Positions 19,800 to 29,464 of a DNA stretch of 64,000 nucleotides are shown here, one piece after another. Position 1 is the stretch's first letter, and every line of letters starts with the position of its first letter. The DNA is from Crassaminicella indica. Its GTDB lineage: Bacteria > Bacillota > Clostridia > Peptostreptococcales > Thermotaleaceae. The notes below the pieces were generated by a model, which ran no database searches, was not told where the DNA came from, and was given only the letters and a program-made list of their open reading frames with translations. Where the stretch lies: positions 2,329,058 through 2,393,057 of the forward strand of contig NZ_CP078093.1 in NCBI RefSeq assembly GCF_019203185.1, given 5' to 3'. Both the position numbers and the translations under genes were made by a program.

Positions 19800-20021
19800 C
19801 AAAAAATCAATATTCGTATAGAGGAGTAGTAAATAATATAGCTTTTTCAGAGAGTCGATGGATGGTGCGAATCGATAAAGTAAGTTATTGAACTTGCCTC
19901 AATTTAAATAGGTTGGTTACCTTTAGAAACCAATAAGTGGACATAATTGTCAATTAGGGTGGTACCGCGGGGAATTCCTCGTCCCTATATAGGGATAAGA
20001 ATTTTCCAGGGTACTTTTTTA
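19800..20021 (+). promoter_or_regulatory. T-box riboswitch, leucine, upstream of leuS
   Basis: The leader has a GA-rich stem I start (GAGGAGTAG at 19821-19829), AGAGAGTCGATGG, the specifier context TTGAACTTGCC with a CTT leucine codon at 19892-19894, and the invariant T-box AGGGTGGTACCGCGG at 19956-19970. The alternative terminator follows at 19970-20021 (GGAATTC pairing with GAATTTTCC around TCCCT/AGGGA) with a T-rich tail. Uncharged tRNA-Leu is expected to stabilise the antiterminator and allow leuS transcription (established T-box mechanism). The specifier register agrees with the hisS leader in this window. Confidence 0.93.
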
Positions 20022-20067
20022 TTTTCCAAGATTATTTTAAAAATTAAATACATAGGAGGATTTGTAT

Positions 20068-22533
20068 ATGCCAAAATATGATTTTAGTCAAATTGAAAAG
20101 AAATGGCAAGATTATTGGGAAAAAAATAAAATGTTTGAAACTGTTGAAAATGAAAAAGAAAAATATTATGTATTGGAGATGTTCCCATATCCATCAGGAA
20201 AACTTCATATGGGACATGTAAGAAACTATTCTATTGGAGATGTTATAGCGAGATTTAAGAAAATGAAAGGTTTTAATGTACTTCATCCAATGGGATGGGA
20301 TTCTTTTGGACTACCTGCTGAGAATGCAGCCATAAAACATGGTATTCACCCTAATAAATGGACTTGGGAAAACATTGAAGAAATGAGAAGACAATTAAAG
20401 GAGTTAGGGATTAGTTATGATTGGAATAGAGAAGTAGCTACTTGTCATCCAGATTATTATAAATGGACACAATGGATTTTCTTGCAATTTTATAAAAAAG
20501 GACTTGTTTATAAGAAAAAATACCCTGTAAACTGGTGTCCTTCTTGTGAAACCGTATTGGCTAATGAACAGGTAGTAGGTGGACATTGTGAACGTTGTGA
20601 TAGCTTAGTAGGAAAAAAAGATCTAGAACAATGGTATTTTAAAATTACAGATTATGCTGAAAAATTATTAGAAGATATAGAAAAGCTGAAAGGCTGGCCT
20701 GAAAAAGTAAAAACTATGCAGAAAAATTGGATAGGAAAAAGTGTGGGAGCAGAAGTTGAGTTCAAAATAGATGATTCGGATAAAATATTAAATGTGTTTA
20801 CAACTAGACCAGATACAATTTATGGTGTTACTTATATGGTACTAGCTCCTGAACATCCATATGTAACAGAGCTTACAAAAGGTACTGAATACGAAAAAAG
20901 CGTTAAAGAGTTTGTAGAAAAGCTTCAATACCTTTCAGAAATAGAAAGAACAGCAACAAATGTAGAAAAAGAAGGTATGTTTATAGGAAAATATGCTGTA
21001 AATCCTTTAACAGGAAAGAATATCCCTATCTATATTGCAAACTATGTTTTAATGGATTATGGTACAGGAGCTATTATGGCTGTTCCTGCTCATGATGAGA
21101 GAGATTTTGAGTTTGCTAAAAAATATGATCTTGAAATTGTTCCTGTTATTAAACCAAAAGATGATAGTGTAGATGTTTACAACCTAGATAAGGCTTATAC
21201 TAATGAAGGGGTTATGGTTAACTCAGGAAAATTTGATGGAATGGATAGTAAAGAAGCTTTGGTACAAATATCTGATTATCTTGAAAAAGAAGGATTAGGT
21301 AAAAAAACTATAAACTTTAGATTAAGAGATTGGTTAATCTCAAGACAAAGATATTGGGGAACACCAATACCAATTGTTAATTGTAAAGATTGTGGATCTG
21401 TTCCAGTTGATGAGAAAGATTTACCAGTGATGTTACCAACAGATGTAGTTTTTTCTGGAAAGGGTGAATCACCTTTAACGACTAGCAAGGAATTCATTCA
21501 TACAAAGTGTCCAAAATGTGGTAAAGATGCTACAAGAGAAACGGATACAATGGATACATTTGTAGATTCTTCATGGTATTTTTTGAGATATACAGATCCT
21601 TCAAATAGTGAAGCTGTATTTGGATACGATAAAGCAAAATACTGGATGGATGTAGATCAATATATTGGTGGGGTAGAGCATGCGATTTTACATCTTCTTT
21701 ACGCTAGATTTTTTACAAAGGTATTAAATGATTTAGGATATTCACCTGTTTCAGAGCCTTTTAAAAATCTTCTTACTCAAGGAATGGTTCTAAAAGATGG
21801 AGCTAAGATGTCAAAATCGAAAGGAAATGTTGTCAGCCCTAAAGAAATAATAGAAAAATATGGAGCAGATACAGCAAGATTATTTATTCTTTTTGCAGCA
21901 CCGCCTGATAGGGATCTTGAATGGAGTGATACAGGGGTAGAAGGATGCTTTAGATTCTTAAACAGAGTATGGAGAGTAATAGATGAATTAAAAGATAGCT
22001 TAATTGATGCAAAAGAAGATAATGTTTACTCAAAAGAAGATAAGAAATTTAGATATATGATTCATATAACTATAAAAAGAGTAACAGAAGATGTTGAGGA
22101 GCGTTTTAACTTTAATACAGCTATTAGTGCTATTATGGAACTTGTAAATGAAATTTATAAATATAAAGAATTAGGAGAAAAATGTAATAAGAGTTTATTA
22201 AGAGAAGCTTTAGAGACAGTAATCATTCTTTTAGCTCCTTTTGCACCACATATAACTGAAGAATTATGGCATAGTATGGGATATGATTCAAGTGTGCATG
22301 CTCATGAATGGCCAAGCTATGATAAAGATGCAATAGTAAAAGATGAAGTTGAAATCGTAATACAGATCAATGGAAAAGTAAAAGAAAAAATAGAGGTTTC
22401 AACAGCGCTAACTAAAGAAGAATTAGAGAAAGAAGCTTTAGCAAATGATAAAATTACATCTCTGATAGAAGGAAAGCAAATCATTAAGGTAATTGTGGTA
22501 CCTAAAAAATTAGTGAATATTGTTATTCGATAA
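20068..22533 (+). CDS. leuS: Leucyl-tRNA synthetase
   Basis: Class Ia synthetase charging tRNA-Leu, 821 residues. Motifs seen: HIGH-type HMGH in [15 protein letters not shown], a zinc-binding CPSCE...CERCD segment, the CP1 editing domain with TTRPDTIYG and [15 protein letters not shown], and KMSKS in [10 protein letters not shown]. The ATG at 20068 follows AGGAGG. It is controlled by the T-box leader immediately upstream. Confidence 0.97.
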   Translation: MPKYDFSQIEKKWQDYWEKNKMFETVENEKEKYYVLEMFPYPSGKLHMGHVRNYSIGDVIARFKKMKGFNVLHPMGWDSFGLPAENAAIKHGIHPNKWTWENIEEMRRQLKELGISYDWNREVATCHPDYYKWTQWIFLQFYKKGLVYKKKYPVNWCPSCETVLANEQVVGGHCERCDSLVGKKDLEQWYFKITDYAEKLLEDIEKLKGWPEKVKTMQKNWIGKSVGAEVEFKIDDSDKILNVFTTRPDTIYGVTYMVLAPEHPYVTELTKGTEYEKSVKEFVEKLQYLSEIERTATNVEKEGMFIGKYAVNPLTGKNIPIYIANYVLMDYGTGAIMAVPAHDERDFEFAKKYDLEIVPVIKPKDDSVDVYNLDKAYTNEGVMVNSGKFDGMDSKEALVQISDYLEKEGLGKKTINFRLRDWLISRQRYWGTPIPIVNCKDCGSVPVDEKDLPVMLPTDVVFSGKGESPLTTSKEFIHTKCPKCGKDATRETDTMDTFVDSSWYFLRYTDPSNSEAVFGYDKAKYWMDVDQYIGGVEHAILHLLYARFFTKVLNDLGYSPVSEPFKNLLTQGMVLKDGAKMSKSKGNVVSPKEIIEKYGADTARLFILFAAPPDRDLEWSDTGVEGCFRFLNRVWRVIDELKDSLIDAKEDNVYSKEDKKFRYMIHITIKRVTEDVEERFNFNTAISAIMELVNEIYKYKELGEKCNKSLLREALETVIILLAPFAPHITEELWHSMGYDSSVHAHEWPSYDKDAIVKDEVEIVIQINGKVKEKIEVSTALTKEELEKEALANDKITSLIEGKQIIKVIVVPKKLVNIVIR

Positions 22534-22551
22534 GATAAGGGGGAAAGCTCT

Positions 22552-23202
22552 GTGGAAAAATCCATACATCCAATATTAAATGCCATAGTACCTCTTATTG
22601 AAGGCATAGCACAAACATTCGGAAAAAATTGCGAAATAGTATTGCATAATTTCTGTGATGGAAAAAGTTCTATTATTGCGATAGAGAATGGTCATGTGAC
22701 AGGAAGAAGTGTAGGAAGTCCTATGACGGAAGCTGGATTGAAAGCTGTACAAAAAGGAAATGTACAGGATAATATTATTAATTATACAGCAAAGACAACT
22801 GATGGGAGAGTATTAAAATCTAGTACTATGCCTATAAAAGATGAAAGTGGAAGAGTCATTGGTCTATTATGTATTAATTTTGATATGTCTACATTGATTG
22901 TTGCACAAAACGCTATTAATGAAATTATGCAGGTTCAGGATTCTAATGAAGTGAAAAATAATCATTATGCTGCAAATAATGTAAATGATGTATTAACAAA
23001 TATTGTGACGAATACAATTAATGCATTAGGTAAACCTGTAGCTTATATGAACAAGGATGAGAAAGTACATATTGTAAAAAGGTTGGATGATCAAGGAGCT
23101 TTCTTAATAAAGGGTGCAATAGATTATGTAGCAAAAGTTTTATGTGTATCAAGATATACAATCTATAATTACCTTGATGAAATCAGAGTATATGATCAAT
23201 AA
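22552..23202 (+). CDS. YheO/DauR-type PAS and helix-turn-helix regulator
   Basis: A 216-residue protein starting at GTG 22552. The N-terminal part (about residues 5-120) resembles the YheO PAS-like domain (FGKNCEIVLHNF, GLLCINFDMSTL), and the C-terminal part has a helix-turn-helix ending in VAKVLCVSRYTIYNYL. In E. coli, DauR of this family controls D-amino acid use (family knowledge). Here it lies between leuS and, across a shared terminator, a convergent aminotransferase, with a serine dehydratase operon beyond. A role in amino-acid control is plausible but not shown. Confidence 0.82.
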   Translation: MEKSIHPILNAIVPLIEGIAQTFGKNCEIVLHNFCDGKSSIIAIENGHVTGRSVGSPMTEAGLKAVQKGNVQDNIINYTAKTTDGRVLKSSTMPIKDESGRVIGLLCINFDMSTLIVAQNAINEIMQVQDSNEVKNNHYAANNVNDVLTNIVTNTINALGKPVAYMNKDEKVHIVKRLDDQGAFLIKGAIDYVAKVLCVSRYTIYNYLDEIRVYDQ

Positions 23203-23214
23203 ATATTGATGAAT

Positions 23215-23248
23215 AAAAAATCGTGACTAGTTCAGGTCACGATTTTTT
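23215..23248. terminator. Bidirectional terminator between convergent genes
   Basis: A 13-base arm (23215-23227) pairs with 23236-23248 around an 8-base loop; A-tract and T-tract flank both sides. It can end transcription of the regulator from the left and of the aminotransferase from the right. Confidence 0.88.
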
Positions 23249-23251
23249 ATT

Positions 23252-24322
23252 CTATAGATTTAAAATATTATTAATTGTTTCAAGTAAGGCTTTTATTTCA
23301 TCTAAGGTAGTTTCTGCCATATGGGCGATTCTAAATGTTTGTTCTTTTAATATTCCATATCCATTAGATATTATATAGCCATGTTCTTTTAGCTTTATAT
23401 TTAATTCAGCAACAGATATATTTTTTGAATTTTTAATAGTTGTTAATGTGTTTGAAGCATATTTTTCATCAGCAAATAATGAAAAATTCTCTTTTGCCCA
23501 AGCACGAACATATTTTGCCATATTTTCATGACGAATAAATCTATTTTCTAAGCCTTCTTCTAAAATTTTATCTAACTGGTAATCAAGAGCAAACATATGA
23601 GATAAGGACGGCGTTGAAGGATATTGATGGTCTTTCTTTTTTATATATTCATACATTTTAAGCAAATCAAAATAATATCCTCTATTTTTTACTTTTTTAG
23701 CAGCCTCTATGGCTTTTTCAGAAATAGAACATATAGCCATTCCAGGAGGTAGCCCTAAACATTTTTGGGTAGAAGCAATACATATATCAACATTTAAGCG
23801 ATCTACTTCAATTTTTGTTCCTCCTAAAGAACTAACTGTATCTAAACAAAAAATAACTTCAGGATATTTTTTTACTACTTCTGCAATTTCTTCTATTGGA
23901 TTCATCACACCAGTGGATGTTTCGTTATGAGTAATTGTGATTAAATCATATTTTCCAGTAGATAAAGTTCTGTCTACCATTTCAGGTGTAGTAGGGCTAC
24001 CCCATTCAGATGAAAATTTATCTGCAGGTACACCATTATATAAAGCCATATCAAACCATCGATCACCAAAAGCTCCTATCGAAAATACAGCTGCTCGTTT
24101 TTTAGTACAAGAACGGACTGCACCTTCCATAAGTCCACTACCAGAAGAGGTAGATAGCATGATTTGATTTTTTGTATACATTACCTTCATCATTTTTTGA
24201 GAAATACTTCTTTGTAGGTCAGAAGCTTCTTTTGTACGATGACCAATCATAGAGGTGGACATTTTTTTGAGAACGTCTTCTGAAACATCAACAGGACCAG
24301 GAATAAATAATTTCTTTTTCAT
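23252..24322 (-). CDS. Class V aminotransferase (serine/alanine-glyoxylate type)
   Basis: A 356-residue fold-type I PLP enzyme. It begins KKKLFIPGPVDVSEDVL, has SGSGLMEGAVRS in the cofactor-binding loop, and the Schiff-base lysine is Lys187 in CIASTQKCLGLPPG. This is the family of serine-pyruvate, alanine-glyoxylate and phosphonate aminotransferases. The neighbouring serine dehydratase genes favour serine or alanine as substrate, but this is inference. The start codon reads CAT at 24320-24322 on the plus strand, with TCCTCCTC (AGGAGG on the coding strand) just beyond. Confidence 0.85.
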   Translation of the reverse strand: MKKKLFIPGPVDVSEDVLKKMSTSMIGHRTKEASDLQRSISQKMMKVMYTKNQIMLSTSSGSGLMEGAVRSCTKKRAAVFSIGAFGDRWFDMALYNGVPADKFSSEWGSPTTPEMVDRTLSTGKYDLITITHNETSTGVMNPIEEIAEVVKKYPEVIFCLDTVSSLGGTKIEVDRLNVDICIASTQKCLGLPPGMAICSISEKAIEAAKKVKNRGYYFDLLKMYEYIKKKDHQYPSTPSLSHMFALDYQLDKILEEGLENRFIRHENMAKYVRAWAKENFSLFADEKYASNTLTTIKNSKNISVAELNIKLKEHGYIISNGYGILKEQTFRIAHMAETTLDEIKALLETINNILNL

Positions 24323-24437
24323 GATATAACTCCTCCTCTTGTATATATGCTACTAGTTCTATTTATTATATATTTTTTCCAATTACAAATCAAATTTTTT
24401 ATATTTAAGAATCTAATATAAATTTTTGTTCAAAATT

Positions 24438-24475
24438 TTTTCACAGAAAATTTGACAAACTTTTCACAGAAAATT
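24438..24475. repeat. Direct repeat TTTTCACAGAAAATT in the divergent promoter region
   Basis: The 15-mer occurs twice, at 24438-24452 and 24461-24475, 23 bases apart (about two helical turns), with TTGACA at 24452-24457 between the copies. The 284-base region from 24323 to 24606 separates the aminotransferase from sdaAB and holds no gene. The spacing and placement suggest an operator for a dimeric regulator, but no regulator is proven. Confidence 0.5.
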
Positions 24476-24606
24476 CTTTAAAATGTATGTAGACAGTTAG
24501 TATGACAAAAACATATAATAAGGGAGTAAATACTTTGTTTAAAAATTATAAGTATATAACAACATGTGAAAAATAGGATTAAATATGATTACAAAGGAGG
24601 AAAAGT

Positions 24607-25278
24607 ATGAAAAATTATAGCGCCTTTGATGTGATAGGCCCTAGAATGATAGGACCATCTAGTTCTCATACAGCAGGAGCAGCTAGACTAGGAAAAGTTG
24701 CAAGAAGAATATGTGGAGAAGAAGTTAAGAAGGTTATTTTTACATTACATGGTTCATTTGCAAAAACATATCGGGGGCATGGAACGGATAAGGCATTAGT
24801 TGCTGGAATTTTAGGAATGGAACCAGAGGATAAACATTTAAGAAAATCAATGGAAATTGCTAAAAAGAAAGGCTTGGATTATCAGTTCGTAGAAGAAGAT
24901 CTAGGAGATGTACACCCTAATACAGTAAAAATTAGTATGATAGATAAGAAAGGAAATCAATCAGAAATTGTAGGATCATCTATTGGCGGAGGAAATATAA
25001 AGATTATAAAGATCAATGGCTTAGATGTTGAATTTACAGGGGAGTATTCAACTTTAATTGTTAGACAGATTGATGTTCCAGGTGTTATTGCAAAGGTTAC
25101 AAAAATAGTAAGTCAGGTTGAAATTAATATTGCATTTATGAGGGTTTTTAGACAAAATAAGGGAAAAGATGCATTTATGATAATAGAGACGGATGATCCC
25201 ATTCCAAAAGGAATTATTGAAAAGATAAGATCGATTGGAGAAGAAATTATACATGTATATATAGTAGATGTTTTGTAA
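24607..25278 (+). CDS. sdaAB: L-serine dehydratase, beta subunit
   Basis: One half of the iron-sulfur L-serine dehydratase that converts L-serine to pyruvate and ammonia. The 223-residue protein has the conserved GPSSSHTAGAARLG near its N-terminus and an ACT domain at about 148-223 (YSTLIVRQIDVPGVIAKVTK). AAGGAGG precedes the ATG. The alpha subunit follows 16 bases later. Confidence 0.94.
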   Translation: MKNYSAFDVIGPRMIGPSSSHTAGAARLGKVARRICGEEVKKVIFTLHGSFAKTYRGHGTDKALVAGILGMEPEDKHLRKSMEIAKKKGLDYQFVEEDLGDVHPNTVKISMIDKKGNQSEIVGSSIGGGNIKIIKINGLDVEFTGEYSTLIVRQIDVPGVIAKVTKIVSQVEINIAFMRVFRQNKGKDAFMIIETDDPIPKGIIEKIRSIGEEIIHVYIVDVL

Positions 25279-25294
25279 AAAGAGGAGGGTGCAA

Positions 25295-26182
25295 ATGAGT
25301 AAAAATTTTATCAGTGGAGTAGATTTGTTAGAAAAATGCAGAATTTATCGAAAAAAGATATGGGAAATAATGTTGGAAAGGGAAATAGAGAATACAGGAA
25401 AAAGCAAGGCTGAGATTTTTAATGATATGAAAAAAAATTTAATCGTTATGAAAGCTGCAGTGAAAGATGGTTTATATGAAGATATAAAATCTGTTAGTGG
25501 ATTAGTAGGAGGAGATGCAAAAAGACTTAGAAAAAGATATGAAAAGGAAAGAACTGTATCAGGAAAGAGAATGAACAAAGCTGTAGCAAGTGCGATGGCT
25601 GTACTGGAAGTAAATGCATCGATGGGTCAGATTGTAGCAGCACCGACAGCTGGATCTAGTGGGATCATTCCTGGAGCTTTAATAACTGTAGGTGAAGATT
25701 TTAACTTTAATGATGATGATTTGGTTAAAGCTTTATTCACAGCGGCAGCAATTGGGTATATTATTACAAGAAATGCAACGGTTTCAGGGGCAGAAGGCGG
25801 TTGTCAAGCAGAAACAGGTGCAGCAGCAGCAATGGCAGCAAGTGCTATAGTTGAATTGTTAGGAGGAAGCCCAGAACAAGCTTTACATGCAGCGTCTATG
25901 ACTATAAAGAATATATTAGGATTGGTATGTGATCCTATAGCTGGTCTTGTGGAATCGCCATGTGTAAAAAGAAATGCTATAGGAACTGCAAATGCATTTA
26001 TATCGGCAGATATGGCTTTAGCAGGAATAAAAAGCATTATCCCTTTTGACGAGGTTGTAGAAGCTATGTATAAGGTTGGAAGAAGTTTACCTTGTGAATT
26101 ACGAGAAACTGCTCAAGGAGGGTTAGCAAAAACACCGACAGGAATAAAAATTGAAGAAGAAATTTTTAATAAAAAACAATGA
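25295..26182 (+). CDS. sdaAA: L-serine dehydratase, alpha subunit
   Basis: Catalytic, 4Fe-4S-binding subunit, 295 residues. Motifs are PTAGSSGIIPG, GAEGGCQAETG, LVCDPIAGLVESPCVKRN; the cysteines in the last two and in GGCQAE are the expected cluster ligands. The ATG at 25295 follows GAGGAGGG; an upstream in-frame start overlaps sdaAB and has no such site. Serine breakdown suits an amino-acid-fermenting anaerobe. A terminator overlaps the stop codon. Confidence 0.94.
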   Translation: MSKNFISGVDLLEKCRIYRKKIWEIMLEREIENTGKSKAEIFNDMKKNLIVMKAAVKDGLYEDIKSVSGLVGGDAKRLRKRYEKERTVSGKRMNKAVASAMAVLEVNASMGQIVAAPTAGSSGIIPGALITVGEDFNFNDDDLVKALFTAAAIGYIITRNATVSGAEGGCQAETGAAAAMAASAIVELLGGSPEQALHAASMTIKNILGLVCDPIAGLVESPCVKRNAIGTANAFISADMALAGIKSIIPFDEVVEAMYKVGRSLPCELRETAQGGLAKTPTGIKIEEEIFNKKQ

Positions 26183-26204
26183 TGCTACCACATCATTGTT
26201 TTTT
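26172..26204. terminator. Terminator after sdaAA
   Basis: The arm 26172-26184 pairs with 26191-26203 around CTACCA, followed by T residues. It lies between convergent sdaAA and the carboxypeptidase gene and can serve both strands. Confidence 0.85.
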
Positions 26205-26208
26205 AAAA

Positions 26209-27546
26209 CTATTTATCATATTTATGTTTTTTTAATGACATATAGTCGGAAGAATATTTTTTTAGCTTATTTTTTCTAAGAAGACGTTTCTTTCTTTTTT
26301 GTAATCGAATCATTGTTACAATAGTTCTCCATACGAGGAAAAGTAGTACAAATGTAAGGATAAAATAAAAAATAGTTTTTTTCCATGAATCAAAGTAAAA
26401 AATAGAAGTCAATCCTTCTCTTGGAGCTATTGCTTTTGCTGCAACTAGATTTACCTCACCTAATTTTTTTGGACCGAAAGTGAAGGCTACTTTTCCTAAA
26501 ACTTGTCCTTTTTTGATAGGTGCTTTTACGTCTTTATTGAATGTTATACTTTTGTTTATAGTAGGTAAATTTTGATCTTTTGGAATGGCTTTATATAGTT
26601 TATTTTGAGTAATTAAATCTAATTGTTGTACTACTCCATTTCTAATAGAGATAGATTTTATTCTTTCTTTTTCATTTATTAATTTTACAAATTTAAAATT
26701 TTCAAAGCCATAATCTATAAGTGTTCTTGAATCTACCCAAAGGTTTTTTCCTTCAGCTTTTAGTACAACACTAATGATCCTGTGTCCATCTTTTTTAGCC
26801 AATGCAACTAAGCATTGTTTAGCTACACTTGTGTAGCCAGTTTTTATCCCTTCTACAATATCATATTTTATAGGAATCCATTTTCCTTTGTATAATATTT
26901 TACTGCTAGACCATAAAAATTTATTTTTGTTTTTAAAGTAACGAGTTTCAACTTGTTTGTTAGTAGGAGGAATTTTATATCGAATGGTTTTAACTATTTC
27001 TCGAAATTTTGGTATTGTCATAGCATATTTTGCAATCATTGCTAAATCATATGCTGTAGTAAGGTGCTGGTCATCTGATAATCCATTAGGATTAACAAAA
27101 TGAGTGTTTTTTGCTCCTAATTCTTTTGCTTTTTTATTCATGAGCTTAGCAAATTCTTCAACACTTCCAGATACATGCTTTGCTAGAGCAACAGCAGCAT
27201 CATTTGCTGAGTCAATTAAAAGAGCATAAAGAAGCTGTTCAACAGTAAATTCTTCGCCTTCCATCACATATATTCTAGTGCCTTCAGTAAAGGGAGTATC
27301 TTTATCTATAATAATTTTATCTTTTAAGTTTGCATTTTCTAATGTTAGAATTGCTGTCATAATTTTTGTTGTACTGGCAGGATACATTTGTGTATGAGCA
27401 TTTTTCTCATATAATATATCACCAGTATCAGCATCGATTAAAATAGCACTTGGAGCTGTAATATTTGGAGGTGATGAAATGGCAAAGGTTGTTGTAGTAT
27501 TTATTATTGTAAAAAGGATAGTAAAAAATAAAATCAATTTTTTCAT
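26209..27546 (-). CDS. D-alanyl-D-alanine carboxypeptidase, DacF type
   Basis: Penicillin-binding serine peptidase that trims the terminal D-Ala of peptidoglycan stems. The 445-residue protein has a signal peptide (about 1-22), the SxxK motif Ser58-Thr-Thr-Lys61, SAN at 113-115 and KTG at 235-237, then a C-terminal beta domain and a hydrophobic segment near residue 400 with a basic tail. The tail probably anchors the protein in the membrane, replacing the amphipathic helix of PBP5. The start is the CAT at 27544-27546 on the plus strand. Confidence 0.93.
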   Translation of the reverse strand: MKKLILFFTILFTIINTTTTFAISSPPNITAPSAILIDADTGDILYEKNAHTQMYPASTTKIMTAILTLENANLKDKIIIDKDTPFTEGTRIYVMEGEEFTVEQLLYALLIDSANDAAVALAKHVSGSVEEFAKLMNKKAKELGAKNTHFVNPNGLSDDQHLTTAYDLAMIAKYAMTIPKFREIVKTIRYKIPPTNKQVETRYFKNKNKFLWSSSKILYKGKWIPIKYDIVEGIKTGYTSVAKQCLVALAKKDGHRIISVVLKAEGKNLWVDSRTLIDYGFENFKFVKLINEKERIKSISIRNGVVQQLDLITQNKLYKAIPKDQNLPTINKSITFNKDVKAPIKKGQVLGKVAFTFGPKKLGEVNLVAAKAIAPREGLTSIFYFDSWKKTIFYFILTFVLLFLVWRTIVTMIRLQKRKKRLLRKNKLKKYSSDYMSLKKHKYDK

Positions 27547-27723
27547 AAGTCACCTCTAAAAATGTTTAGTATTGAGTAAAATTACTTTATTAGTATAACA
27601 GAAAAATAAAAAAAATTTAAGGAAAATAAAAAGAGAAAAATTATTAGTAATTATGAATAATATTTAATGACAATGACAATGACAAATATAGCAATAAGCA
27701 TAAATAAATTGTGTGGTGATAAA

Positions 27724-28335
27724 ATGCTTAAGCTAACAAAACGTGAAATGGTTATTTTGGGAATATTTATTTTCATGAGTATATTATTTGCATCAGATAA
27801 GTTATATATCAATAAATCAGAAGATATTGTTGTTGAACATAAAAGTAATAAAATGGAAGAAACAGAAGGAAATAAGGAAAATGAGAATGAAAAAGAAGAA
27901 AAATTGATTATGGTAGATATATGCGGAGAGGTCAAACGTTCTGGAATTGTAAAGTTAAAAGAAGGAGCTAGGCTAGTAGAAGCAGTTAATATAGCTGGAG
28001 GACTTTTAGATACAGCAGATAGAAAACAAGTAAATATGGCAAAGGTATTATTAGATGGAGAACAAATAGTGATTCCAAAGATTGGTCAAGACCAATGGAA
28101 TGATGAGAATCCAAAAACTTATAAAATTCATAAAAATTCAAATCAAGTTAACATAAATACAGCATCAGAAAGTGAATTACAATCTTTAAATGGAGTTGGA
28201 AAAGTCCTAGCAGAAAGAATTATTGAGTATAGAGAGAAAAAAGGTAGATTTAAACATATTTCTGACATTAAGAAAGTGCCAGGTGTAGGAGATAAAAAAT
28301 ATGAAATGCTTAAGGAACAAATACGAGTAAATTGA
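27724..28335 (+). CDS. comEA: ComEA-type helix-hairpin-helix DNA-binding protein
   Basis: DNA receptor of the competence uptake machinery, 203 residues. It has one N-terminal membrane helix (about 10-25), an acidic Glu-rich linker, an SLBB domain (VDICGEVKRSGIVKLKEGARL), and tandem helix-hairpin-helix motifs at the C-terminus (NINTASESELQSLNGVGKVLAERI). The ATG at 27724 follows GTGGTGAT; the upstream extension is a threefold ATGACA repeat without a ribosome binding site. ComEC and ComEB are not in the window, so a full uptake system cannot be claimed. Confidence 0.88.
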   Translation: MLKLTKREMVILGIFIFMSILFASDKLYINKSEDIVVEHKSNKMEETEGNKENENEKEEKLIMVDICGEVKRSGIVKLKEGARLVEAVNIAGGLLDTADRKQVNMAKVLLDGEQIVIPKIGQDQWNDENPKTYKIHKNSNQVNINTASESELQSLNGVGKVLAERIIEYREKKGRFKHISDIKKVPGVGDKKYEMLKEQIRVN

Positions 28336-28360
28336 TACTTTATAAAAAATATGGTAGAAT
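28332..28360 (+). promoter_or_regulatory. Promoter for selD
   Basis: TTGATA at 28332-28337 and TAGAAT at 28355-28360 are 17 bases apart. The -35 box overlaps the comEA stop codon, and selD begins 36 bases downstream of the -10 box. Confidence 0.65.
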
Positions 28361-28396
28361 CTATCCTAAGATATGAAATAATAGAGGTGATAATGA

Positions 28397-29437
28397 ATGG
28401 CTGTGAATAAACGATTGACTGAAATGAGTAGGGCCTCTGGATGAGCAGCAAAAATTGGTCCTGAGACCTTGGCACAAGTTTTGTGTCATTTACCAAAAAC
28501 ACATGATGAAAATTTATTAGTAGGTTTAGAAACTTCTGATGATGCAGCAGTATATAAATTAAATGATGATACAGCTATTATACAGACTTTGGATTTTTTT
28601 ACGCCAGTAGTAGATGATCCTTATATGTTTGGACAGATTGCAGCTGCTAATTCATTAAGTGATGTATATGCTATGGGTGGAGAGCCGATTCTTGCAATGA
28701 ATATAGTATGTTTTCCTACTTGTTTACCTATAAACACGTTAACTGAGATTTTAAAAGGAGGAGCAGATAAGGTCAAAGAAGCTGGTGCGTTATTAGTAGG
28801 GGGACATAGCGTAGATGATAATGAACCTAAATATGGATTGTCAGTTACTGGGATTGTATCTCCTGATAGTGTGATGAGCAATAATTTATCTAAGCCTGGA
28901 GATCTATTGGTTTTAACAAAGCCTTTGGGAACTGGAATTTTAAATACAGCAATAAAAGCAGGAATGCTTAAAGATGACTTAATAGAAAAGGTTATGAATG
29001 TTATGGCTAGTTTAAATAATTTTGCAGCTAAAGGGATGAAAAAGATTGGAGTAAATGCTTGCACAGATATTACAGGATTTGGTTTTTTGGGACATGCATA
29101 TGAAATGGCAAAAGCTAGTAATGTTACATTAGTAATAAATTCTAAGGATATACCTATTATTGAGGGTGCTATAGAAAACGCAAGTATGGGTCTTGTTCCT
29201 GGAGGTACATATAGTAATGAAGCATATTTAAAGGGACAATTATATTTTGAAAAAGAAGTTCCAACCTTTATGCGTGATATTTTGTATGATCCTCAAACAT
29301 CAGGCGGATTATTTATATCTGTAGCAAAAGAAAAAGTAAAAGAGTTGCTTGATTTTTATGAAGAAGCTTTACCTACAGATTTTGCTGTAGTAGGAGAAGT
29401 GGTTGAAAAGGAAGATTTTTATATAAAGGTAAGATAA
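28397..29437 (+). CDS. selD: Selenide, water dikinase containing selenocysteine
   Basis: Makes selenophosphate from selenide and ATP, the selenium donor for Sec-tRNA. The true start is the ATG at 28397 after GAGGTGAT; codon 16 is an in-frame TGA at 28442-28444 and translation continues to TAA at 29437, giving 346 residues. The N-terminus reads MAVNKRLTEMSRASG, Sec16, AAKIGP; this TGA is at the place of the catalytic Cys17 of E. coli SelD, and Lys19 matches its Lys20. A hairpin suited to a bacterial SECIS follows. Automated callers would start the gene late at 28469 and lose the active site. selA, selB and selC are all in this window. Confidence 0.95.
28449..28483 (+). promoter_or_regulatory. 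Candidate SECIS element in selD
   Basis: Directly after the UGA the mRNA can fold with CAAAA (28449-28453) pairing TTTTG (28479-28483) and an apical stem GGTC/GACC (28457-28460 with 28465-28468) around CTGA. Its position 4-40 bases downstream of UGA fits a bacterial SelB-binding hairpin. The fold is drawn by eye. Confidence 0.6.
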
Positions 29438-29464
29438 AGCACCAAAACGGTGCTTTATCTTTTT
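29433..29464. terminator. Terminator after selD
   Basis: GATAAAGCACC (29433-29443) pairs with GGTGCTTTATC (29449-29459) around AAAAC, followed by five T. It overlaps the end of the convergent symporter gene and can end both transcripts. Confidence 0.9.

Noticed and set aside
27667-27723. Upstream start of comEA giving MTMTMTN, a threefold ATGACA repeat
   Set aside because: There is no ribosome binding site before it, and the repeat is too short to be a VNTR of interest; ATG 27724 fits the signal-anchor N-terminus.
28393-28410. ATG at 28393 as the selD start
   Set aside because: It reads five codons and then TAA; the ATG at 28397 is in frame with the rest of selD through the UGA.
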